Of a stretch of 64,000 nt of DNA, positions 24,893 to 34,189 are shown one piece after another (the stretch's first letter is position 1; every line of letters begins with the position of its first letter). The position numbers and the translations under genes are program-made. Origin of the DNA: Verrucomicrobiales bacterium (GTDB lineage Bacteria; Verrucomicrobiota; Verrucomicrobiia; Verrucomicrobiales; DEV007); the NCBI GenBank assembly GCA_012960505.1, contig DUBC01000030.1, forward strand, positions 186,001 to 250,000, read 5' to 3'. The notes beneath the pieces are model-generated. The model saw only the letters and a list, made by a program, of their open reading frames with translations. It ran no database searches and had not been told where the DNA came from.

Positions 24893-27493
24893 ATGCTCCG
24901 TTTGATTGCCAGTTTCATCTTTTGCCTTAGTTTTACATCCGCTGAAGAAACACATTGGAGCCTACGCCCGCTTGAACAACCGGCTATTCCTAAAAGCAAT
25001 CACACCTCTCCAGTCGATGCCTTTATTTGGACGCAACTTGAAAGTGCTGGACTCTCATTCTCGGCCCTTGCAAAGAAACGCGTATGGATCAGACGTGTCT
25101 ATTTTAATCTAATAGGGCTACCACCTTCGCCTGCAGAAATTCATGCTTATCTTAATAACACTCAACCTAATGCAGAGGAGCTAGTAGTAGACAAGCTCTT
25201 AGTAAGCCCACGTCATGGTGAACGTTGGGCAAGGCATTGGATGGACGTTGTGCGATACGCTGAAACTCATGGTCATGATGAAGATGCTATACGGGAAAAT
25301 GCCTGGCCCTACCGTGATTGGCTAATCCGTGCATTGAACGACGATATGCCCTACTCCAACTTTGTCCGTTCACAGGTTGCAGGTGACATGATAATTGAGG
25401 ACGTTCCGGATGCTACGGCAGCAACAGGATTCCTCGCCTGCGGACCATGGGATTCGAGTTCACAAATGGGAATTCAAGATGGCACCACAGACAAAAAAAT
25501 CGCTCAGTACCTAGATCGTGACGACATGCTCAGCGCAACTATGTCAACTTTTACGAGTACCACCGTTCATTGTGCACGGTGCCATGATCATAAATTTGAT
25601 CCCATTTCACTGCAAGATTACTATTCCTTGCAAGCCGTATTTGCCGGAGTGGACAAGGCTGATCGCCTTTTTGATAATGACCAGAAGATCTCCCGCAAGC
25701 GCGCCAGTTTACTTGCAGAACAGCAACAGTTCGCAAATAAAATAAACGATCCAGATGTTACCAAAGAGATTTCGATTTGGGCTACAAGGTTAGAAAGAAG
25801 TTTACCTGTATGGGTTCCTTTAATCCTAAAAAAAGTAAACTCTTCGACTGGAACGCCCCACACTGTACTGCCCGATAATTCTGTTCTATTTAAAGGGACT
25901 CCACCAGAAAGGGACACATACAATATTAGCGGCATCACTGATCTTAAAAAGTTAACGGCCGTGCAGATCGAGGTTCTAACCGATCCTTCTCTCCCCATGA
26001 ATGGGCCCGGTCGTGCACCTAATGGCAATTTACATCTGTCTGAAATTCACGTCCATATCGACGATCAACCAGTGCCAATTATTCGTGCCTCGTCCGACTT
26101 CAATCAGGCCGATTGGGAAATCGGCAAAGCATTTGATGGTAATGAACAAACCGCATGGGGCATCCATCCTCAAGAAGGGCAATCGCACCAATCCGTATTT
26201 ATCTTTAACGAACCGATCTCAATCTTCAAAGAGACGAGTATTAAAATCACACTCAAGCAACTTCATGGAGGAAGCCATTTGATTGGTCGATTACGAATCG
26301 GGTTAACAGACGGTAAGGACCCTGACGGTGAGCTATCAATCCCAACAAAAATAGCCAATATTATTAAAATACCTAGAGATGGGCAATCCTCTGAGCAAAA
26401 GAAGGCGCTCGCCTTGCACTACTTAAAGACCAAAAATTCAGAAGAGCTAGCTACCCTCCCTGAACCGGGCAAAGTTTTCGGAGTTACAAGTAACTTTACT
26501 GCTCTCGGAAACTTTAAACCTGCCATAAAACCTCGTGTAGTACACATTCTGGAAAGAGGAGACATCCACTCACCGCAAGAGGTTGCTACCCCAGGAACAC
26601 TGTCCTGCATTACTGGATTACCATCAAGATTTCAGATCCCCAAAGAACATAATGAGGGTGCACGTCGTCTGGCCCTGGCTAACTGGCTATCAGATCCCAA
26701 TAATATTCTAACATGGCGCTCAATCGTTAACCGTGTATGGCACTACCACTTCGGTCGCGGAATAGTTTCAACTCCTAACGATTTTGGCAAGATGGGAACT
26801 GCCCCAACCCACCCAAAACTACTGGATTGGTTAGCTGTTGAATTTCGCAATCGTGGCGGAAGCCTAAAGTGGCTACATAAAACGATCGTCTTAAGCACGA
26901 CGTACCGCCAATCAACAAACGATCGCCCTGAATGCCAGGCCATCGACTCCGGAAACAAACTCCTCTGGCGTATGAATCGTCAGAGACTCGATGCTGAATC
27001 CATTCACGATACCGTTCTCAGCCTTTCTGGCATGCTCGACTTAACGATGGGCGGACCCTCTGCACGACAATTTACTAGTAAAAAAGGAATACATATTACA
27101 CCGACGCTCAACTATCTCGGCTTCAATCCAGATGACCCTGCAAACCTAAGACGAAGCGTCTATCGATTCGTCTTCCGAACCGTACCTGATCCGCTGATGG
27201 AGGCACTTGATTGCCCAAACGCATCACAACTGGCACCTCGCCGCGAATCATCAGTTACCGCACTGCAGGCACTGGCAATGTTAAATAATCGGTTCCTCGT
27301 ACGGCAATCAGAGCACATCGCTAACAAACTTAAAAATGAAACCGATCCTACTGGCGAACTGTTCCTACGAGCTTATGGCCGCCCAGGCACAGCGTCAGAA
27401 ATTATGGCTGTGACAAACTATAAGAACGCCCATGGCCTGGCAAATACTTGCCGAGTTATCCTCAACAGTAGCGAATTTCTCTACATCCAATAA
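24893..27493 (+). CDS. DUF1549-DUF1553 cytochrome protein with discoidin-like insert (pair A2)
   Basis: The 866-residue product has a short signal peptide (to about residue 17) and goes directly into DUF1549 (DAFIWTQLESAGL, RWARHWMDVVRYAE) with CARCHDHKFDPI at 227 onward, so the PSCyt1 domain is missing. Between DUF1549 and DUF1553 lies an insert (about 350-500) with LTDPSLPMNGPGRAPNGNLHLSEI and AFDGNEQTAWGIHP, a discoidin-like beta-sandwich seen in longer members of this family. DUF1553 follows (WRSIVNRVWHYHFGRGIVSTPNDFG) and ends CRVILNSSEFLYIQ. It is first in a + strand operon with the DUF1501 gene 5 bases downstream. Confidence 0.92.
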   Translation: MLRLIASFIFCLSFTSAEETHWSLRPLEQPAIPKSNHTSPVDAFIWTQLESAGLSFSALAKKRVWIRRVYFNLIGLPPSPAEIHAYLNNTQPNAEELVVDKLLVSPRHGERWARHWMDVVRYAETHGHDEDAIRENAWPYRDWLIRALNDDMPYSNFVRSQVAGDMIIEDVPDATAATGFLACGPWDSSSQMGIQDGTTDKKIAQYLDRDDMLSATMSTFTSTTVHCARCHDHKFDPISLQDYYSLQAVFAGVDKADRLFDNDQKISRKRASLLAEQQQFANKINDPDVTKEISIWATRLERSLPVWVPLILKKVNSSTGTPHTVLPDNSVLFKGTPPERDTYNISGITDLKKLTAVQIEVLTDPSLPMNGPGRAPNGNLHLSEIHVHIDDQPVPIIRASSDFNQADWEIGKAFDGNEQTAWGIHPQEGQSHQSVFIFNEPISIFKETSIKITLKQLHGGSHLIGRLRIGLTDGKDPDGELSIPTKIANIIKIPRDGQSSEQKKALALHYLKTKNSEELATLPEPGKVFGVTSNFTALGNFKPAIKPRVVHILERGDIHSPQEVATPGTLSCITGLPSRFQIPKEHNEGARRLALANWLSDPNNILTWRSIVNRVWHYHFGRGIVSTPNDFGKMGTAPTHPKLLDWLAVEFRNRGGSLKWLHKTIVLSTTYRQSTNDRPECQAIDSGNKLLWRMNRQRLDAESIHDTVLSLSGMLDLTMGGPSARQFTSKKGIHITPTLNYLGFNPDDPANLRRSVYRFVFRTVPDPLMEALDCPNASQLAPRRESSVTALQALAMLNNRFLVRQSEHIANKLKNETDPTGELFLRAYGRPGTASEIMAVTNYKNAHGLANTCRVILNSSEFLYIQ

Positions 27494-27498
27494 TCCAA

Positions 27499-28893
27499 AT
27501 GCGATCACCAATCAACAGACGTGACTTTCTTCTGCGCAGCGGCGGCGGATTCGGTGGTCTGGCTATGTCACAGGTGTTGGGGTCTAATAATTCAATCCCT
27601 CACCACACACCCAAGGCAAAACGCGTAATTCAGTTATTCATGAATGGCGGCGTTAGCCAAATGGACACTTTTGATCCTAAACCAAAACTAAAAGAACTTA
27701 ATGGCCAAACCTTCGATCCCGGTGCCGGAGAACTGGTTGAGTCGGTAACCAATTCGCCCGGATTCAAAGTACTAGCAAGCCCCTTTGAATTCAAACAACA
27801 CGGCCAAAGTGGTCGTTGGGTCAGTAGTGTTTTTCCCCATATGGCTAAGATAGTCGATGATCTCACATTCCTTACATCAATGACATCTAAGACTAACGTG
27901 CACGGATTGGGTAGCTACATGCAAAATACCGGATTCACTCTACCTGGATTCCCATGCATGGGCGCCTGGATCAGTTACGGTCTGGGAAATATCAGCAAGG
28001 ACCTGCCGGAGTTTGTCGTAATGCCTGATCCAAAAGGATTACCCTACAACAACCTTGGAAATTTTACCGCCGGCTTCCTTCCAGCAAAACATCAAGGCAC
28101 AGTAATCAACGTTAAAAGTAATTCACCGATCAATTACCTGTTCCCGCCTCAGGAGGCAAAACAAATTACACCACAAAGCGAATCGGACGGCCTTGAACTT
28201 CTAAAATCCCTCAATCAAAACTACGCACAGAGATTCCCATCTGACTCTCAACTTGAAGCGCGGATTAAATCTTATGAACTCGCCGCACGAATGCAGTTAA
28301 GCGCACCTCATATTTTCGATCTGTCGGGGGAAACAGAGGTAACTAAAAAACTCTACGGTCTAGAAGGAGACAAGACAGCGGATTTCGCAAGGCGCTGTAT
28401 CATTGGCCGCAGAATGCTTGAAAGCGGTGTTCGCTTCGTACAAATCTGGAGCGGAGCAGGTGGCCCAACCAATAATTGGGATAACCACGCCAACATCAGT
28501 ACCGAACTCCCAAAAATGACACAGCAAGTCGATCAACCAATCGCCGCATTAGTAAGAGATTTAAAATCTCGCGGCATGCTCGAAGACACACTTGTAATCT
28601 GGACAACCGAATTTGGCCGTATGCCTTTCAGCCAAGGTAAAGCTGGTCGTGATCACAACGGGGGCAGCTTTTTAACCTGGCTCGCCGGAGCCGGTATAAA
28701 ACCAGGCATTGCTCATGGACAAAGCGATGAGTGGGCATGGAAAGCCCAAAAGGAAATTTGGTGTTATGACCTTCACGCAACCATTCTACACCTCCTAGGA
28801 ATAGACCATGAAAAGCTCTCAGTCCGCCATAACGGCATAAACAGACGACTCACAGACGTACACGGTCATGTAATTAATGAAATCTTAGCGTAG
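27499..28893 (+). CDS. DUF1501 family protein, Tat-exported (pair A2)
   Basis: The 464-residue product begins with a Tat signal (INRRDFLLRSGGGFGGLAM). DUF1501 landmarks are FMNGGVSQMDTFDPKP, LVIWTTEFGRMPFSQGKAGRDHNGGSF (the GRDHN block), WLAGAGIKPG, and DLHATILHLLGIDHEKL near the C-terminus. The GEFGR motif appears as TEFGR. The 5-base gap after its cytochrome partner argues for co-translation. Its 3' end is only 9 bases from that of the next DUF1501 gene on the opposite strand, so the two pairs A2 and A3 face each other head to head. Activity unproven for the family. Confidence 0.93.
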   Translation: MRSPINRRDFLLRSGGGFGGLAMSQVLGSNNSIPHHTPKAKRVIQLFMNGGVSQMDTFDPKPKLKELNGQTFDPGAGELVESVTNSPGFKVLASPFEFKQHGQSGRWVSSVFPHMAKIVDDLTFLTSMTSKTNVHGLGSYMQNTGFTLPGFPCMGAWISYGLGNISKDLPEFVVMPDPKGLPYNNLGNFTAGFLPAKHQGTVINVKSNSPINYLFPPQEAKQITPQSESDGLELLKSLNQNYAQRFPSDSQLEARIKSYELAARMQLSAPHIFDLSGETEVTKKLYGLEGDKTADFARRCIIGRRMLESGVRFVQIWSGAGGPTNNWDNHANISTELPKMTQQVDQPIAALVRDLKSRGMLEDTLVIWTTEFGRMPFSQGKAGRDHNGGSFLTWLAGAGIKPGIAHGQSDEWAWKAQKEIWCYDLHATILHLLGIDHEKLSVRHNGINRRLTDVHGHVINEILA

Positions 28894-28902
28894 AGGGAAA
28901 AA

Positions 28903-30360
28903 TCAAGCGATGACGCCTTCTATTACCCTACCATGAACATCAGTGAGACTTTCTTTGCGTCCTTGGTGGAAGTAAGTAAGCAATTCATGGTCTATACCCA
29001 TAAGATGTAGAATAGTGGCATGTATATCATGCACATGGGCACGATCGACCATAGCTTCAAAACCAAATTCATCGGTTTCTCCATAAACTGTTCCCCCCTT
29101 GACCCCACTACCAGCCATCCACATTGAAAAACCATAGGGATTATGATTACGACCAGGTGCATCTTTACCTTCACTGAAAGGCATGCGACCAAATTCCCCC
29201 CCCCACACCACTAAAGTTTCATCAAGCAAACCTCGCTGATCAAGATCCTCTAGCAGAGCAGCGATTGGCTGATCCACTTCTGATCCATGACGACCATGAT
29301 TCTTTTCTATTGATTCATGAGCATCCCAAGTTTCTTCCAAATGGCCCCCACCGGAGTATAGTTGTATAAAACGGACACCTCTTTCAACTAGACGTCGAGC
29401 AATCAAACAATTCTTACCAAATTCATCAGTGGGAAACTTGCCCACACCATACGATTCTAATGTTTGACGAGATTCATCCGAAAGATCCACAGCTTCTGGA
29501 GCTTCGGCCTGCATCCTGTAGGCGAGTTCATAATTCTGAATTCTCGCGGCAAGCTCCTCCGATTCTTCTCGAGCAATAAGATGCTTGCGATTGAGTTTAT
29601 CAAGGAAGTTGAGTTGGTTACGCTGTGCCTTACCTGTAAAATTCTTTGGGCCATTCAGATCAAGGATTGGACTTCCCGTTGGGCGGAACAGAGTCCCTTG
29701 ATAGGTTGCAGGCATGAATCCACTTGACCAGTTCGGCATTCCACTGATTGGCCCTCCTCTCTTATCCAACATAACAACATAAGAAGGAAGGCTATCATTT
29801 TCACTTCCCAGTCCGTAGGTCACCCATGTTCCAAGAGAAGGACGCCCAATTAATGGCATCCCTGTATTCATCTGTACTAGAGCAGATCCATGAGCATGAC
29901 TATCAGCGTGACAAGAGCGTATCACCGCCAACTTATCGACGTGCTTGCGGATATTTGGAAAATAATCTGAAACCAAAATTCCACACTCCCCACCAGGGCG
30001 GAATGGGCGCCAATTAGGGGTAAGAAAACCTACCCTCCTTCCCCCAGAATTAATGTATCTTTTATCTTGAGGTAAAGATTTACCAGCATACTTCCGTAAC
30101 TCAGGCTTATAATCGAAAGTGTCGACCTGACTGGGTCCACCATTCATCATTAAGAAAATACAGCTCTTAGCCTTTGTGTTGAAATGAGATGGCCTAGGAG
30201 CTAGAGGGCCATCGGCACCGAGACTCTTTTGTGGAAAAAATCCACTTCCAGAAAGCAGCGATGTTAATGCGAGACCAGAAAAACCGCCTCCCATTTCCCA
30301 AGCAAATTCCCTTCTAGTCTGTCCACATGGGAAAGAACTTCTATGTGTTCGATTAATCAA
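28903..30360 (-). CDS. DUF1501 family protein, Tat-exported (pair A3)
   Basis: I choose a TTG start at 30360, which sits in TTGATTAA so that it overlaps the upstream gene's TAA stop. The N-terminus then reads INRTHRSSFPCGQTRREFAWEMGGGF, a Tat signal (TRREF). An ATG at 30408 would extend it 16 residues inside the upstream gene and is less convincing. DUF1501 landmarks are FLMMNGGPSQVDTFDYKP, LVVWGGEFGRMPFSEG, GRNHNPYGFSMWMAGSGVKGG and DIHATILHLMGIDHELL. It is the last gene of the long minus-strand run and is translationally coupled to the LamG-bearing PSD1 gene. Confidence 0.9.
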   Translation of the reverse strand: MINRTHRSSFPCGQTRREFAWEMGGGFSGLALTSLLSGSGFFPQKSLGADGPLAPRPSHFNTKAKSCIFLMMNGGPSQVDTFDYKPELRKYAGKSLPQDKRYINSGGRRVGFLTPNWRPFRPGGECGILVSDYFPNIRKHVDKLAVIRSCHADSHAHGSALVQMNTGMPLIGRPSLGTWVTYGLGSENDSLPSYVVMLDKRGGPISGMPNWSSGFMPATYQGTLFRPTGSPILDLNGPKNFTGKAQRNQLNFLDKLNRKHLIAREESEELAARIQNYELAYRMQAEAPEAVDLSDESRQTLESYGVGKFPTDEFGKNCLIARRLVERGVRFIQLYSGGGHLEETWDAHESIEKNHGRHGSEVDQPIAALLEDLDQRGLLDETLVVWGGEFGRMPFSEGKDAPGRNHNPYGFSMWMAGSGVKGGTVYGETDEFGFEAMVDRAHVHDIHATILHLMGIDHELLTYFHQGRKESLTDVHGRVIEGVIA

Positions 30361-32989
30361 TATACAGAAATTCGTTAGAGTTAAGTAAAACGTGACAAAC
30401 TGAAGCAAGCCCTTGAAGTTCTGGATCCATGACCGGCTTTTTCTTCAAAGAATGAGTCATAGTTAAATTGTATTTTTGAGCAAGCAGTTTACTGATAGAT
30501 TCTATTTCCTGCGGCTCTAGTTGACGCTCATAGACAAGCAATTCCGCAATGTCACCGTTCCAGTATTCTCCTTCTATATTTCCTTGTTGCCCAATGACCC
30601 ATTCCGTGTCCATTCTCCTTTCCTTCAAAGAAGAACCTCGGTCCGCCAAAGTCTGCCCATTAAAATTAATTTGGCTACCTAAGCTTCCACTAGATGCAGA
30701 AAGAATAAATGGATTTCCGGAGGCACCTGTGATTTTGTTATTACTTGAAAAATCATCAGAGAACCTAACCGTCGATTTTCCAGTTAACCCCAAGAACAAC
30801 GAGCTAGTTGAGTTTTCTGCGCGGCCATTCCAGTTAGAAATAATTTCCCGGTGCTCCTCTGAAGAGGAGCGATCACTTGCAACTGCAAGGAGTGTAAATT
30901 CCTGCCCCTTGATCACCTGCCCCTTAATTTTAAGGAACTCCTTTTTGCCACTGAACCGTATAGCAGGTTTCTCTCCTATGGCTTTGCCTACATAAATTGG
31001 CCTCCTCTCTGAATCGGCCTGAGTCACATCATGTCCATTACCTGAACGGTCTTTCCAAAGTAATAATTTACCATTAGGATCAGTAGTTTTTCCAACGTCA
31101 GCAGACACCCAAAAACGAAGCCCTGAACTGAGCACTTTATCCACAGCACGTGATTGACCCCTTACTTTCATTGCCTGATCATTGATATCTTTGAAATGGT
31201 TCACCTGTTGATTATAATGATCCAACGCAATAGTTAGCTCATCTACGAACGGAGCACGCCCAAGAATCTTTTTCCAGGCAAAGACAATTGCATCCTTTTT
31301 AGAATTAGAAACCTCATTGACATGATTAGCCAGTCGTTGACTCCTTGCGTGAACAAAATGATTATTTAGCATTGCGAGTGATTGCGAAACGACAGTCGTT
31401 GAGTTGCGATTACCGCAAGGTTTCTCACTACTTGGAAAATCAAATGCCGTCATGAGCGGAACCAAGAGATGCCGCTTAGAAATCATATAGACACTTCGGC
31501 GAAATTGTTCCTTGAGAGGCGACGGAGTCCATGCACTACTCTTGCGCGAAAACCCTTCCAAAGCTTCCGAAGCAAGTTCAGGATAAAAACTTTCCCCACC
31601 CATTCGTAAATCAAGTTCTCCAGAAACATGCAGTAAGGAATCTCTTAATGCCTCCGCATCCATTCGCCGCCTATTATTTCTCCAAAGCAGATTATTGCCC
31701 GGGTCAACCTCTATGCATTTCTCCGCGTTCGAATGAAGGGAACTTTGTTGATAGGTTTCGGATAGTACTATTTTCCGTATGACTCCCTTAATGCTCCAGT
31801 CCCCCTTAATAAAGTCAGCCGCGATCCAATCCAGTAATTCAGGGTGAGTTGGCCGAGCCGATTTAAAACCAAAATTATTTGGGGTAGCTACAATTCCTTT
31901 ACCCATTAAATGCTGCCAGATGCGATTGACCATCACACGGGCAGTGAGAGGATTGCTTGGATTAGTAATAAACTTAGCAAGTTGGAGTCTGCGCCAAGAT
32001 GTTCTGGATTCTTTGGGCGGACTAATTAATGGACGGTCCAGATGAGGAGCCAATGAAAGATGCCCAGGCTCAATAACCTTAGATTTTTTATGAGGATCGC
32101 CATTAATTAATAAGTGTAATGGTGGTGGGTTACGATGAATGTCAGTCCAACCAAAAACTTCCTTGTACCCTAACTGCTCAGCACTCGGTCCTCCCATAAT
32201 TGCTGCGCTACCTGGCTCAATTGTTCCTGCCCAAAAAGCAGCGGCCATGCGATAGTAATCCTGTTGCGGTATAGGATCAAATTTATGATCATGGCACCGC
32301 GCGCACCGTACTGTCATACCAAGAAAGGCAGTACTAACCACATCCACCATATCTTCAAGTCTTTCGTATTTATACTCTTGTGCATCATTCGGCTCATCAT
32401 TCCATGTCCCCGCACGCAGCATCCCCGTAGCAATTACCGAGGACTCACTGCTATTATCTATTTCGTCTCCTGCTAATTGCTCTGTTACGAACTGATCATA
32501 AGGCATATCAGAATTGAAAGCTTTTATGACCCAGTCTCGATATTTCCATATATGAGGCTTTACAGCATCACGCTCGTACCCATTCGTTTCTGCATATCGA
32601 ACAACATCAAGCCAGTGCCTTGCCCATCGTTCTCCAAATCTTGGGGAATTTAATAATTGTTCTACCAATTCCGAGTAAGAATTCTTATCGTTGGAATGAG
32701 CAAAATCTTTTATCTCTTCATGACTTGGAGGAATTCCAATTAAATCAAAATGAAGTCGACGAATTAAAGTATGCCTATCAGATGGAGGAGAAGGCTTAAT
32801 GTTTTGTTCCTTTAAACGATTTCTAACAAAGGCATCAACTGGTTTAACATTTTCCTCGCCCGATATTTCAGGAACTACAGGTTGTTTAACTTCGCTCAAT
32901 GACCACCAATCAAGACCGGCCCGATCTGCACCTGTAATTGACTGCAAAGAAAGCAAAAAAAATCCCAGAATTTGAGAACAGGCACGCAT
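30353..32989 (-). CDS. DUF1549-DUF1553 cytochrome protein with a LamG-like domain inserted in DUF1553 (pair A3)
   Basis: The 878-residue product has a signal peptide (about 1-21) and DUF1549 with CARCHDHKFDPI (229-233) but no PSCyt1 domain. DUF1553 follows (VMVNRIWQHLMGKGIVATPNNFG, LLWRNNRRRMDAEALRDSL). At about residue 620 it is interrupted by ~220 residues of concanavalin/LamG type: GLRFWVSADVG, LLLWKDRSGNGHD, EFTLLAVASDRS, GDIAELLVYERQL. The DUF1553 ending then resumes at about 857 (GLASVCHVLLNSNEFLYID). The relative at 24893 has that ending directly after its helical part, so the module is an insertion. The insert probably binds glycan. The upstream ThuA gene is 48 bases away. Confidence 0.93.
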   Translation of the reverse strand: MRACSQILGFFLLSLQSITGADRAGLDWWSLSEVKQPVVPEISGEENVKPVDAFVRNRLKEQNIKPSPPSDRHTLIRRLHFDLIGIPPSHEEIKDFAHSNDKNSYSELVEQLLNSPRFGERWARHWLDVVRYAETNGYERDAVKPHIWKYRDWVIKAFNSDMPYDQFVTEQLAGDEIDNSSESSVIATGMLRAGTWNDEPNDAQEYKYERLEDMVDVVSTAFLGMTVRCARCHDHKFDPIPQQDYYRMAAAFWAGTIEPGSAAIMGGPSAEQLGYKEVFGWTDIHRNPPPLHLLINGDPHKKSKVIEPGHLSLAPHLDRPLISPPKESRTSWRRLQLAKFITNPSNPLTARVMVNRIWQHLMGKGIVATPNNFGFKSARPTHPELLDWIAADFIKGDWSIKGVIRKIVLSETYQQSSLHSNAEKCIEVDPGNNLLWRNNRRRMDAEALRDSLLHVSGELDLRMGGESFYPELASEALEGFSRKSSAWTPSPLKEQFRRSVYMISKRHLLVPLMTAFDFPSSEKPCGNRNSTTVVSQSLAMLNNHFVHARSQRLANHVNEVSNSKKDAIVFAWKKILGRAPFVDELTIALDHYNQQVNHFKDINDQAMKVRGQSRAVDKVLSSGLRFWVSADVGKTTDPNGKLLLWKDRSGNGHDVTQADSERRPIYVGKAIGEKPAIRFSGKKEFLKIKGQVIKGQEFTLLAVASDRSSSEEHREIISNWNGRAENSTSSLFLGLTGKSTVRFSDDFSSNNKITGASGNPFILSASSGSLGSQINFNGQTLADRGSSLKERRMDTEWVIGQQGNIEGEYWNGDIAELLVYERQLEPQEIESISKLLAQKYNLTMTHSLKKKPVMDPELQGLASVCHVLLNSNEFLYID

Positions 32990-33037
32990 AATTAAAGTAA
33001 ATTATGACGAATTTAAATATCATGCGATAGAAAACTT

Positions 33038-34096
33038 TTACTTGTAATACTCAACCTTACGCGGTTTTACGCCAAGCTTCTCGTAATTAAAACCGGCCTT
33101 TAACGGCTTATAATCGCCAATGATTGCAACAGAACTGTCCGGTTTGATGTTTTTCCCCATACCCAGTCCCCAGTAAACCGCGTTTACCGTCATTCTCCTT
33201 ACCCCATCATTTTCCAAGTCCTTCGCTGACCCCATTGTGAAATGAAAAACCCTCGAATCCAGACCTTTGTTTCCTGTCCATTTTTTTGTCCAAGCGACAG
33301 GCAATGGTTCTTTCTTGGTGTTGGGCGAAGCATCCTTTTCAAGATTGATCAATGGCTGCCCTAAAACCAATGATGTGCAATCCTTTGGGAAAGGATTCTT
33401 GTCATTATGGCACCGGTAAACATCGGAAGTTCCCCAAATATCCCCCACTCCGGCAAGAATAGGATGTTTTTTGTTTTCAGAGACAATAACACCGCGCGTT
33501 GCTTCACGATGCCAACCACCGTGATGCCCCATGAAGGTACCGCCCAACATTTCGCGCAATGAAACATTTTTTCCGCCCTTCTTGTATTGTAATTCACCCC
33601 AGAAACCATGATTGGCAGTCCTCAGTGCAATGAGTGGTTTTCCAGAATCAAAGTAATCATAAAAGTGTTGCATCTGCTCTTCCGGTAGATGCATGAATCG
33701 CGAAATCCAAATCAAGCAGTCAGCTTTCGCCAAACGACCAAGACCTGGAATATTATGTCGTTTTGTTTTGTCTTTAAACGGAGCCGGCATCGTCGGATCA
33801 ACCTCACCTTTTTCATTAACCGAAAACAGAACAGTGCAATCAAATCCATGATGTTTGGAAAGAACTTTTGCCAACATCGGCATGGATTGTTCACTGCGAT
33901 ATTCCTGCTCAGCCGCAATCAGGACAACGTGCCGATTCTTTCCGGGGCCTTTAAGTCCTGGATAAGTTAACCATAAGTCACTTTGATTGGCGGTGGTTTT
34001 GGATTTTCTTTGTTGAGCTTCCAGGCCCTCTGAAAAAATCATACAGAGAATGGATAAAAAAGTGATTTTGATTTTTTTTATAAAGTATAGGTTCAT
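33038..34096 (-). CDS. Secreted ThuA-domain protein
   Basis: The 352-residue product has a hydrophobic N-terminus (KITFLSILCMIFSEGLEA) and a ThuA-like fold: RHVVLIAAEQEYRSEQSMPMLAKVL, DCLIWISRFMHLP, YDYFDSGKPLIALRTANHGF, LGGTFMGHHGGW, HPILAGVGDIWG and ARVFHFTMG-type (SRVFHFTMGSAKD). ThuA is a class-I-glutamine-amidotransferase-like fold originally tied to trehalose utilisation; PVC genomes carry many secreted versions of unknown activity. It lies between DUF1552 of pair B1 (93-bp gap) and PSD1 of pair A3 (48-bp gap), all on the same strand. A second, shorter ThuA protein is at 59502. Confidence 0.85.
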   Translation of the reverse strand: MNLYFIKKIKITFLSILCMIFSEGLEAQQRKSKTTANQSDLWLTYPGLKGPGKNRHVVLIAAEQEYRSEQSMPMLAKVLSKHHGFDCTVLFSVNEKGEVDPTMPAPFKDKTKRHNIPGLGRLAKADCLIWISRFMHLPEEQMQHFYDYFDSGKPLIALRTANHGFWGELQYKKGGKNVSLREMLGGTFMGHHGGWHREATRGVIVSENKKHPILAGVGDIWGTSDVYRCHNDKNPFPKDCTSLVLGQPLINLEKDASPNTKKEPLPVAWTKKWTGNKGLDSRVFHFTMGSAKDLENDGVRRMTVNAVYWGLGMGKNIKPDSSVAIIGDYKPLKAGFNYEKLGVKPRKVEYYK

Positions 34097-34189
34097 TATT
34101 CTTCCGATTAATTATTTGGAGTAAATTTCCAGAATCCCCAAGCGCTCATCTTATTGCCCAAGCGTTAACCGTAGCCATTGCGTTGACCT

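Noticed and set aside
28893-28903. Terminator between the convergent DUF1501 genes of pairs A2 and A3
   Set aside because: Only 9 bases separate the two stop codons and the one small GCG/CGC arm pair nearby is too short to be meaningful.
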